Assembly: GCF_002443255.2 (NCBI RefSeq)
Contig: NW_019211455.1
Location: 56,548,671-56,612,670 of the forward strand
DNA from: Varroa destructor
Taxonomy: Eukaryota; Arthropoda; Arachnida; Mesostigmata; Varroidae
DNA: 64,000 nt
Reading direction: 5' to 3'
Of this stretch, positions 22,328 through 34,000 are shown piece by piece; the first letter of the stretch is position 1, and each line of letters opens with the position of its first letter. Under the pieces are notes generated by a model. It was given only the letters and a program-made list of their open reading frames with translations, made no database searches and was not told the DNA's origin. The position numbers were made by a program, and so were the translations under genes.

Positions 22328-25300
22328 ACATTTTACAACATACAGAGATCGATTAAAATTCACTTAGCAACTCTTGACCTTCTTGCGCCAGCTCTGAAAA
22401 GCTTAATAGAATCCTCAGGCATTGATTTTTTTTTAACCTGATTTACCCATTGGACATTTAACGCATTGGTTTGTCTAATTCACGCGTATCTAATGTGGTA
22501 CGTTCGGTCGCTCATCAGTTGAGTTTGTCTCACAACATGTAAAAAGCATCGAGCACCCGTCGCTGTATGTTTGACTGGGGTGTAAGGGGTCTGTTGTCGT
22601 TAAGAGGAACTCTATTGCTATTCTACAATAATCGGTGGCTATTCATTATTGTGGTTCGATGTTATTGGCGGAGCGAGTTGTTTTGTTGTCCATGGTGACT
22701 ATTTTTGGAACTTGCAGTAGCTACTGAATCGTCTCGTTGACAAAATACCGAAGTTAACTAGCATTCAAGGCTCACTGCCTCTAGTTGACGGTTTTTGTGT
22801 CTCTTGAATCCCCGCTAAAAAAAAGAGAAAACCGTATACAACCCTATCAAATACGCGATGCAGAGACTACTGAATTGTTTCAGTCGAATGAAGTAATATT
22901 CAAGCCCGAAGCACATTTCGAAAATAACGTCATTGTTTCAACTTGTAGAAATTCGTTTTAGATAGCCATATGGATAGTGTCAAGTTCCACATAGACGACT
23001 GAGAAAGCGTAATTTGCGCTTGCTTCGCTTGATCTAAAATGCTTTTTTTTTTTGTGTTTTTCGTCCGATATTTTAACTGTTAGGCCTCACTTCAGACGGC
23101 TGGCTCCTGCCGGCACGGAACAGAATGAGACAGTACCCGGTTACGTTCCGATTTGAGCCTAGACCATTACATGTCCATAAGTTCAGCAAGCCCACTGCCC
23201 TATGACGAGCCGCTCTGCTTTGCAGATTTTCACAAGATTTTTCACATGCATAAACGAGCACGCCCGCCCCAGCAATCTGGACTGATAAAAATAAGCGCAG
23301 CGATTCTCGCTGTAACATTTTTAAAGTGTCTTTCTGTTACTTTTTTTTTTTTCTAGCAATATACTCTCCCCACAGTAATCGATTGTTCCGTAATTGCAAC
23401 GTTACGCTAAGACTATTACTAGTCGCAAAAAAAATTGTACTTTGTACAACCTAAATGTAATTACGTGAAGTATCTTACGCCTGCTTTTTTTCAAATCTGA
23501 AGCGAACAGTGTGAAAACGAACTTGATTTTTTTTATTAATCTGTGAAGTATTTAGCACCTTCATAGCTACATTCTATAAACTCCTTAAAAAAAAACTAGG
23601 CGGCGCAACAAAGAGGTCGAAATTGAAGTGAAGATTAGAAATAAGGACACACATGATCGCATCAGCTTTTAGGACAAGAAAAACCATGCGTACCAATAAA
23701 CTAATCGCTTACTACTATCATACCGCAGAAGCTATCTAGAAGACTAACGAAGAAAAATCCACGAATCATTTTTTTCAGTTAATTTTATATTTACCATCAG
23801 CTATAATATAAGTGTATATATCTTTACAATAAGTTTACAATAATCTTCCACAAACCATCAAGCCGAATACGATGATTCTGTCAGCACATTATTATATGTG
23901 TCTATATCAGCAGTTGTCGCGGTCGCTATTATCTTTATTGTATCAGTGTTCCCGTTACATCGTTGTAATTATGTGAAGCAGTGCGTGTTGATAGGTTCTC
24001 CATGTATCAAGGCAGATATGTTCCTCGTACATTTGACTGAGGGAAAGTCAGCCATATGAATTAACTCATCATACCATCATGCTAAGTCTGTGTAAGCAAT
24101 GGACAAAGAAAGACCTTACTGATTAAGCAAACCAGTGAAAAACCACGCAAGCGATTGTGCGAACGATTTATGATTGAGGTGAGCTGCTAGCACACAACAA
24201 TAGCCGAAAGTAATTAACACTACTAGCTTTCATAATTGACTATGTTACCGATATACTTGGCTATTTGGGCTCGCTCAACGTGACAAACCGTATCTCAATG
24301 GCTGAACACGCGTTTCGATTCCCCACCAAAAACAAGAGCGAAGTATGTAGCTGATTACGAAATCTAGCACATCTACTAGCATTCATTATGAAAATGATTA
24401 TTTCGGTTAACTATAACCATCAGCGCTTCGATATCGGCGCGAACAAACGATCCAAACGTAAATCAGCACAAGGTGACGCTCGAATTATGTAGACTTGTTC
24501 CTTGACAGTCGCTTGTGCAACGTATTTTCTTGATTATTTTTCACTGGCGTTGGAGAATGATTTTGCTACAGAAGGTATCGAAATTGTTGGTGATGTTAGT
24601 TTTGACGTCGTAACATGCCGGGATATGACAGAGGTCGCTGTCCAGTTATCACATGGGACTTACTTTAGACCCCATTAAATTTGTCCCTAAAGATTCGTTT
24701 CCTTGTTGAATGGTGTCCTGTTTTTGATAATTTGCCTTTTATCCCCTATGGGCCTTCACTTCCTTTGTAGCTTTTCTTTTTGGCCGTCACGTTCGATTTT
24801 CAGTTCTTTGTCAGCCTACTTCGCAAGGACACACACCTTTTTTAGAGAGGGGACTTACCCTAATCGTATCTGCTTAGGCTCACCTGTTCGCATTTCTCTT
24901 CGTCTCCCACCCTCTATCTACAAATATACACGACCGCCCCAGGAGAGAGGTGGGGAAATTTTACAGCAGTATTCTCTACATTTGACGCTGTCGCACCTCA
25001 TGCATTGTTTAAGCCGTTTCCATGAAACACTTTAGCCTTTCGAGCGGCTACGCTACTTCTCGTAACTTAATAATACAATGTGCGGCAAGGATACATTTAT
25101 ACGATATTATCTATCGAAAAGGGCACGATCCAATCTACACTATAGTAAATATTACTGCAACCTTAAGAACCCGATCCAGATAGTAAGTATAGCCTGTCGG
25201 AAGAAGTAATCCTATTTCCAATTGATTTTTTAAGTATGAAGAAGAAAGGAAAGAGAACATCAAGTGGACATAAGATTAATTTGACTCTGACTTGTTTGTC

Positions 25301-26515
25301 TTTGCCTGTCATTCTGTGTACATCGGCAGTGAGCTAGTTATGGTAGTGCCCACTAAACTCGGCTTGAATCTTTCCGCGAGAAGCAACTAAAATAGCTTAA
25401 CATTTTCTCCCTTAAGCTTGTACTCCTTCGTCGTTTTTTCTTATTATTTACTATTAATATTATTACAGCTGTTTCGCATCGTTTTTTTACAATAGAGGTA
25501 GAGGCTATCCATGGCACCTCAGCTTAACACTTACTCTGCCGCCTTGCCTCTTATCAGTGTTCGTACCTTGTCTCTTTGATACTAAACTCTATAATATATG
25601 GTACAAGAACTTACAAATTTTACAGTAAACTTTTCTGCCTACCGTCTTAATCGTCTGGCAAAAAGTGATTTTAGCGTTGAGGTCACCTACCTCCGCGGAC
25701 ATAAACCGTTCGCCGACTCAAGCAGTGGCCAACTAAATGGGTAATGCCCGTGCAATGCTCTACGAATCAATTTCCTCGTTCGCTAGTGTGACGATATCCT
25801 TGTGATAAGATGGACTGTATGAAGGCGAACAATTTGATTCGGCCCCGTATTTATACTTCCTACTAATCCCATTGATGACTATTACAAAAACTAGTAACAG
25901 ATCACTGATAAGCTTACTCCATCACTACTACTCAGACTCTCGTCGAGTGGCCAGCTTTTTCCCCATTCGAGCGCACGGCGTACTGCTTGAGAGCTAATGC
26001 GTTCTACGCAATGTCCGACGTTTTCAGTTATCCAACATTTTAGTGTCATTGTTCAGGAACTCGACCTGACTTTGTGTTGTAACGGTTGTTCATGCTGTGT
26101 TTGGTTATTGGTATTGTTTTTTTTTTATTACAGTTGTCCTACTTACTGGTCGTCCCGCTGATCGACACTAGGCTTGCTCATTTCAACTGGCACTATCTAC
26201 ACGCGTCTCGCAACCAGCGAACCTCTATACCACCGCGGCCGTTACTCACGTCATCGTCCCGATGTCGTACGACATATTTTAATCCTGTTTAGAGTGTCGT
26301 TATGCTTTTTGTTGCGTTCGTTTCGCCCTTGTTGTCCTTTGAGACACCTGCTGATGTCGGCTTTTATGTGTTAAACGAATCGTATCATTATAATATATGA
26401 TTAGAATCATCTGTATTCGCTTTAGTCCGCACACAGAAGAGCAGCTTTAAAATAACTGCTGTTACTGCTAGTAGTCGTAATAATTAATTAAGATAATCAT
26501 ACAATTATATATATA
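22328..26515. other. Intergenic stretch between ERp29 and the first T-rich block
   Basis: No gene supported. From about 24.6 kb the plus strand becomes T- and pyrimidine-rich, which creates leucine-, serine- and phenylalanine-rich chance frames (for example 24703-25035) that I do not believe are coding. Two Pumilio-type motifs on the minus strand lie at 24915-24922 and 26194-26201. Confidence 0.5.
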
Positions 26516-26615
26516 NNNNNNNNNNNNNNNNNNNNNNNNNNNNNNNNNNNNNNNNNNNNNNNNNNNNNNNNNNNNNNNNNNNNNNNNNNNNNNNNNNNNN
26601 NNNNNNNNNNNNNNN
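26516..26615. other. Assembly gap, 100 N
   Basis: Exactly 100 N, entered from a TATATATA flank; the true length is unknown. Confidence 0.99.
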
Positions 26616-26929
26616 AACTTCAGGGTTGCGTTAGCGACCTTCGGCGTATTTATTTTTATTTGATTTTTTGTCCCATTTTCTCTTTTTTGCCATATTTTTG
26701 TATTTTTTCTCTAACCTACCCCAAATTTTCATCAAATTATGGATAATCTGAATATCACTGATATATTGTTATTATCCTGGCATTACTCTGATTTTTCTTA
26801 ATATTTATTTGTGCCGGTTGAGTATTTTCGCTATTTACCTGCTGTCACTACACGCATCGGTTGTTGCCTACTTGTTGTTGGTCATGCAACGATTTCATGT
26901 TGTTGTTATTCACGTGGATGCACGTATGT

Positions 26930-26947
26930 ATATCTTATATATATATG

Positions 26948-26999
<52 letters not shown>
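26930..26999. repeat. (TA)n microsatellite
   Basis: Nearly uninterrupted TA repeat with an internal TGTATATACA palindrome. It makes a run of tyrosine-isoleucine chance frames that are not genes. Confidence 0.95.
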
Positions 27000-27000
<1 letters not shown>

Positions 27001-29800
27001 CTTAAATGTCATAGTATATTATATGTATATTGATAGAGACAGCACTTTGCCCTGACAACCGCGCCAGAGTTCCCGCATTTGCTTCGACCAGAGTTGTTGT
27101 CTTTGTCTCGTTATCGCTGAGGTGTCCTGTTCTTTTTGCTATGTGCTGAATGAAGCTAACTGGTATATATAGTAGCTCGTTTATTTAATGTTATCGTTCG
27201 TTCGCGTTTATCGTTCTGCCGTCGATAACCCATCCGCTATAGGGGTGGGCGGTTCTCATTTCACAAATCCCTCAAATATATCTACTATAATACAGTGATC
27301 ACTAATCGTTTCTATTATCACTAATGTTAAACAAACACTTACACATTGTGCCGGACGACCCCTCTCCCACACCTTTATTTACGTTGCGTCATTCTCTTCG
27401 CTGAAGGCTGTCTATAATTAGTCCCGCAACCTGGTTACACGCCAGCTTGACCAAATCTGGTACCACCCTTATCGGTTAAGTATTTTTCTTCTAATTTTAC
27501 GCTTGTCCGAGTAAACGTATCGTCTTGGCCTCCAATATATCACTTCGCTTGTACTTCGGTGTTCGCTCAATGCTTAACAACGCGCCTAAGAGTTTCCAGC
27601 CAATCCCCAACTTCGCATAGGTGCCCTCCCGCAGCTAGCAAAATCACTCTTCGTTTTATCATTTTCCAGGCAATTCATGTTTCTGATAATCGAATAATCC
27701 ATTTTACTTAGGTTGCAGCTTTTGCTTACAATTGAGGAAGTAATAACCGGTAATATTTTATTTTACATGACAGTTATACCTTTTTTTTTTCTTTGTGAAC
27801 CTCTTTCTATTTCAGGCATTCTTGTCTATGAAAATATTTTCTCTGTGCAGACCTCTGTACGTTTTCCCCATTTCTATCAAGTTTGCAATACACACATTTA
27901 ATACAACGTTGGGGGAGTTCCCCCTCCAGATAAATCATTCGGCCTTCAAATACATATTTATATATATATATTTATAGAATTTACATGTTGCTTCGCAATT
28001 GAGGTTTTGTCTGTTGATATTTGCTTTTGTGTGTAACTTTTGTTGTCGTTTAAGATGTATAGTACTTGTTATTCTCAGTGTTTATTTTATCTGAATATTA
28101 GGGTGTCGTGTCGCCAAATTTTTTCACGCTGCGTGGACCTCGATTTATTCACATCACATTGGCGTCCCCGCATTTGACTTTGTGCTTTGCCACCGTCTGT
28201 AGTTTTGACTGATTGAGAGCTCGTCTGCGTGATGAATATGTGCAACCCGCCGCATTCACTGCTACGCCTCTTCCGATGACAGCATAAGGATAATAACAAT
28301 AATACAAACAATACCAGGATACATACAATAATGGCATGAATAATCGAAAAGTCGACGGGCCCTCAATTCGAGAAAGCCGCCGAATACGCGACGATTTCGG
28401 TGTTCTGCCATCACCGTTTACCATGAACTTCTTCTACACCCTCTACCTGGTACTGAGTTGTAAGATAGTCCAGTCCAGTCCAGCATCAACAGGGTATTTC
28501 ATAGTTTCGTACACAAGACAAAAAGCAGCCATCTTTTAGCTACTGCCATATATGTGGCCGTGTCGGTAGTTTACTCGTTATAAATCTTTTTCCACCTCCT
28601 GTTAACCGACGTCCAACATCGCACCATTATTGCGTATTGCGTTCATCGCCCATTTGTTTTGTTTTGAATGCTGCTTTGTCATATATGAATCGTTATAACA
28701 GTCATCGTTTTATTAATTGTTATCATATCATCGTTATCACGATTAGCCTCATATCAGCCTCATATTGTCATTATCATGCATATACATCTGATAGTAGTAG
28801 TCGTAGTGATAATATAATTACAGGACTAATTACACCAGAGTCACCAGAATTCAAACGACAGTCAATCATCATTAGGTCATTGATTGCATTTTTTTTCGGA
28901 TTCGCACGGTCGCAACTTACTCGCCCGTTGTTCCTCTCGTCTAAAACTGTACAAAACGTTTATTTACAATTTACATGCTGGTATCGTCATTACAGGTGGC
29001 GGTTGATATCGGTGCGGCTGCAACATATCTATTTCGTTATTATTATTATTATCATTATTGTCATTATTTTTTTTATTAAAAAAAAAGCATCAGCAAGGTC
29101 AAGGTTACTACCACGGAGCTGCTACCATATGTTAATTTATGTAGGAAATTCACTTGTCTCTTCACACATTATTGTTTGCTCTGCTAGTCTTGCATTCGTA
29201 GAAAATAACTAACCATTCCATCGTTAAACTCTTGTCTCGTGTTCAGCCCGCTTACGATATGGCTCATCTTTAACTACCAGAAACTGACTGAGAGATAATC
29301 GATAAATGGCATTCGATCGAAACGACAGTTGAAACCACTGAGCCTGTATGCATTCTACACAAACATTATCTATTCTACAACTACTCTGAACTGGTGACAA
29401 CGTTCGTGTTTTCTTAGACGTCCACGCATATCGCAGTTATAGGCACATTGTTACGTATAGATAAAACGATCGAGCATTTGATGGGCGCTCTGAAGGCCGT
29501 GCACCTATTTAGCCTGTTATGTGTTTTTGAAGTGCCTATAAAACGCTTAAATTAACATCCGATAATAGCCAAGGCTAGACAAAGTTCGAAATTGATTATG
29601 AGATCACATTTCATTAATAAGTCGACAATTCGAATTTTCGGGAACACCAATTTCGCTGTCAAGTCAAAATGATGGGAGACAAAATAGCAGATTCCAGTTG
29701 CGACATCTATAACATTGATTTGTTGTTGTATAAAACTGCGAGCTTTTTGACCAACTATGTCTACAATATTGAATACTTATACTACTAGAGTTTTTATTAC

Positions 29801-29933
29801 CCTCTCCCCTCCCCCTCTCTATCCCCCTCTTTCTCCACATCTCCCTCCCTCCCTCCCTCTCTCTCCCTCTCCCTCTCTACGCGCGCGCGCGCGCTCTCTC
29901 TCTCGCTCTCGCTCTCTCTCTCTCTCGCTCTCT
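29801..29933. repeat. Pyrimidine-rich (CT)n tract with (CG)n core
   Basis: About 130 bases of almost pure C and T on the plus strand (CCCT, CTCT and CTCG units) interrupted by a (GC)n alternating run near 29879-29894. On the minus strand this is GAGAG-rich. Confidence 0.95.
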
Positions 29934-32900
29934 AATTCAGTTGAACCGGGGCGGGCTGCATGGAAGCGAAGGACGCACTGTTCTGTACTAATGGTATGCG
30001 AACCAAATCGAAAGCCATTGATTCATTGAAATACTTTTCGTGCGTAACTACGCATAAACGCTTGTAACATTGATAGGAAAAAAAGACGTTAATCAATCAG
30101 TCCATCCATTGATGGTCACCGATTATCGATCGAAAATGACGAATCGGCAAACACAGGCATTGTCCAAATCGACTCGAAACAGATCATCTTGGAAACTAAC
30201 TCAAAATTCATACATATATTCATGATGTTTTTTCTATATCACAATCGAGTTGATTCGATATCGAGGTTGCAAAGGCCGATGATCAATCGATAAACTGAAC
30301 GATCAATGTGTTGTTTTGATGAGGTAAAAAATAAATTAAAATTAGAAATTTCGGCACTGTCCCGTGCTTAACGGCGAATATTACTATAGGCCCTTTGATA
30401 ATGTTAATTTTCGACAATAACTTACTGTCATTAGATAACAGAATTGTCAACCAACTGAATTTATGTTAACATGATTCAATGGCGATCTGTTTGTTGAAAT
30501 AAATGTTTCTTTTTTTTCCGTTATCCCCGCTTCATGATGATGTTTTCATCGTGAGTGTGGGATTGTTTCGGTTATTTACATCTTCGACATCTGTAAGCCT
30601 GTGTTTTGGATATCGTATCTGTGCGGCCTTTTGTTTGTCTGTGGCTTGATTGCATAATTATGTTTCAGTGTGGACACATTTTGTCTAGTACGCTTTACCC
30701 ATAGCTTTGTAGATGTCCTTGAATGTTCTACGTGTTTGTGTGTCAGTTTCTGTACGATGCGCATGTGGAGGCCACGATCCTTAGATTATCTCATTCAGTA
30801 ATAATAACAATGATATATCATTGTAATAATTATCAAGTAAAGAAATACAAGATTTTCTTATGTACTTACATAACAGCACAGGAAAGGGCATATAGTGACA
30901 AAATCTATAATGTAATCTGTACGCGTACTAATAGCAGTGTAGTATTTAAACAGCAGTGCGGCGTCACTGCTACAAGTAATAACTGTTCTGTGCAACATCT
31001 AGAGCTCAATAGGTACGCCATGTTCCCTTGACGAGCTCGCAATGGGGGGTAGTTATTGTTATTTAGGCTGTTTCTGCTGATGTTCCGTTATCGTTGATAA
31101 TAATGAAACTGATGTTATATTTATCTGTGCGCGTGCCAGAGCTGTTCTCCAGCAAATCCAGGCGTTATGCTTTTTAACCTTGGCAGTTATTACTTAGTAT
31201 TACTGTTGTCTAGAATATTGTGTATTCCTTCGTTATAGGTATCGTTGGCATTTTTCGTCGATCCATATCACTTCAGTATAATCATCATCAACCGTTTCAT
31301 TATTATTTACCATATTAGTTACTATATCTCGTTCGTTCTCCATGCTGTTGTACGTTGTCACATATCGTATTTGCTTTTTGCTGGTATTGTCGCCAAGCGG
31401 TGTTATCCGTCATCACTGTTCGTTTGTTGGAACGGATGTCGCCATATATATATATAATAATCACCAAGCGGTCTCTATGCATGACAGAGGTTGTGACAAA
31501 CATATTCGACGACAAACCGGGTTTTCCTTCATATTTTTCATAATATAAGTTGACAGAAATTAACTGTCTTTTCCGACTCGTTCTAAGCTTTCTTTCAATC
31601 ATTTTGCGCCTGCGGGGGACAACTTCGTATTCTTACGGTCGCTCTCGTTGCTGGGCCTTCTGGGTCGCTGCGTCGGCAAATAGCCAATGTGTTGCCGCAT
31701 CTGGGCGCGGTTGTCGTTGGGGCAGCACGAGACAACGAGACACAGTATTATGTATTGTTTGCTTATTATCCAGTATTAATCTTATTACTGTTATTATTAC
31801 CATGACGTTACACATTCATCATTAACATTCATCATCACACGCGTCATGCGCTATCCAAAATCCACATTTTTTTCGGTCTATTCGCCAAAGAAACGCTATA
31901 TCGTCACGAAATCACATTACGCCCGCTGTCATCTGAGGAGTCCGGTACAAAACGAGAGCTAATTCCTTTTGTTCATCTGCTTTCGTCGATTTTCGTAAGT
32001 CGATGCTCGGAACCAATGATTCGAACCAACCAATCATTTGACATCAATCGCGTGATCTATTAATTGAAAAATCATTATTGGGAAGCAAGCGAGGGGGGTG
32101 AAGGTATTTTGGGAGAGCAGTGCATGTGATACGCGGTGGGTCAATCCTCCTGTATATCCATCAGTTATATTTTCGTGTGGATCTATTGTTTTTTTTTGTT
32201 TATGCTAAATACAAATAGCCATAGTTAACATGTAAGAACATGTTAGCATGTAAATAGTAGGAATTAACATGTTTTCTTAATTAGGGCTCTTCCCAGCTTT
32301 CTTGTACCTCGCGACGACCTTAAATCAAAGATTTTTTTCCTCACTTATTGTCGTGTAATCTGTTACGTCCTTTTCGGTAAAAAGCTACTAATTTCCCAGG
32401 GAAGACACCTTTCCCATTTAACCTCTTTGGCTCCCAATGATATAACTTCACGCTGATCTATTCTGCGGTTCTACACTGTATTCCTTTTCGTCGTTTATAT
32501 TTGTTATTTGCGTCGGTCTATTAGGAGCGTTCTTTTACCCGTTCTCTGAAATCAGTTGACTATTCTTGAAACCTTATCCCCCCGAAAATAAGCTAACATT
32601 CCATAATGTTTCAAATATTACTGATCATGCATGTTGTTTCGTGCTCTCGATCTAGACTCATCTAGCGAATTAAGTGCATTTTCTCGGGCTTCAAGCAGAC
32701 CCCCATAGTTAATCTATTCAAAACCTACTTTTGCTACTTGCAAAAGTGTAGTGGTTCCTCCTGCAACTTTCGCGAAAAATTAAGTTTTCACGTTCTTAAC
32801 ATTCATCGTTTTCTCACCTAATAATGCTGCTACTAATTATAAGATGCCCCCATTCGACCCTCCTATTCGTTATCGTTAACATGGCGAAATGCGCCAAGTC

Positions 32901-34000
32901 AGCTAATCGTGGAGCGGCGCTCAACTCCTGTAAGATCGATCCATTTGGATCCTCCCATTACATCAGTCCTAGGAGTTCCATTCGTATGAAATAACATGAA
33001 TATTTCCATTCTTTAGCCCTTACTATTAATCTTTTGCAGCAACCGTTAGCAGCGTCATCAATAAACTGAAGTGAGTAGAATTTCATCTTCCCATATGTTC
33101 AACGCAGACACCCCATTGTATTTCTCCTACTCGCATACAATTGTCTACATGTCTTCGACAGTAATCTGTTCTTTTTTTTTTCCGCAAAACCATTATCATA
33201 ATCAATTATCATTGTTAAATTACAACATCTCGCCCTGTATTCAAGTGAATGTGTGCGTCGTGTAGCTACTAAACCTCTTATTCCCTTCTGTAATAATAAT
33301 AACGTATGTACGATACAGTGTTTGTTTGCAGCTTCGTGTTGTTTGCATTCGTTAAACTGCTACGGATCTGCTGCTTGTGGATCTGTTCCTCTAATGCTGT
33401 TGCCTCACCGAATTTATTTCTTATATGTAATGATCATGTGTTCTTATGTGTGTCAGTTTATCATTCAATTCAATATGTAGCTCAGTTGTATTGGTGACAA
33501 TAAGTTATTTTTGCGTTTTTAAGCTGAGGCTTTTCTGTTTGATGCTATTGTTGTGGTAGTTTTGTTAATGGTGTGTTTGCCTAGATTTCTATAGGCGTCG
33601 CAACCTATCGGTACATTCTATATAGTTGTCCGTGTCGATCATATCGTAGTCGTTTGATTTTCATCTTCATCATTTAACCTTTTCTTTTTGTTGCCATCTC
33701 ACGCACTCGTGATGCTCCATACATGTTCTGCTCTGCCACGATCCAGGGTCAACCAACTATAAATCGTCCATATAATTAGTAATTCTATATCGCTGTCTCC
33801 GTATTGATGTAACCAGCTGCCTCACCTCTAGCTTCGCCTCTCACTTCGTAGGGTTTGATCTTCATTTCTAACCTCCATTGCCGGTGCCATCGCTGTTCAA
33901 CACTCATCACTATGTCCACCCGTCCATGTCAATCCGTTTGTGTCCACAGCAGATTTCTTGCGACGACTATTGCTACTACGACTACTACGGGTATAATTAT

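Larger units (their letters stand above)
26616..34000 (-). other. Gene-free region downstream of pumilio; candidate long 3' UTR
   Basis: Between the gap and the pumilio stop codon no gene was found on either strand. The plus strand is rich in T, with TTATTATT and GTTGTTG runs, so the pumilio sense strand is rich in A with AATAAT and CAACAAC runs. Sense-strand matches to the Pumilio target TGTANATA occur at 26948-26955, 28961-28968 and 30573-30580. That this is transcribed 3' UTR is inference from position and strand bias; the cleavage site cannot be placed. Confidence 0.35.

Noticed and set aside
24290..24345. tRNA-like TTCGATTCCCC B-box-like string
   Set aside because: No cloverleaf or matching A box could be formed around it.
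26809..27055. Three overlapping frames ending in repeated Tyr-Ile
   Set aside because: They translate a (TA)n microsatellite.
28637..29212. 191-codon plus-strand frame with hydrophobic runs
   Set aside because: It lies in T-rich low-complexity DNA, where Phe/Ile/Leu/Ser codons dominate and stops are depleted; the isoleucine run comes from ATT repeats.
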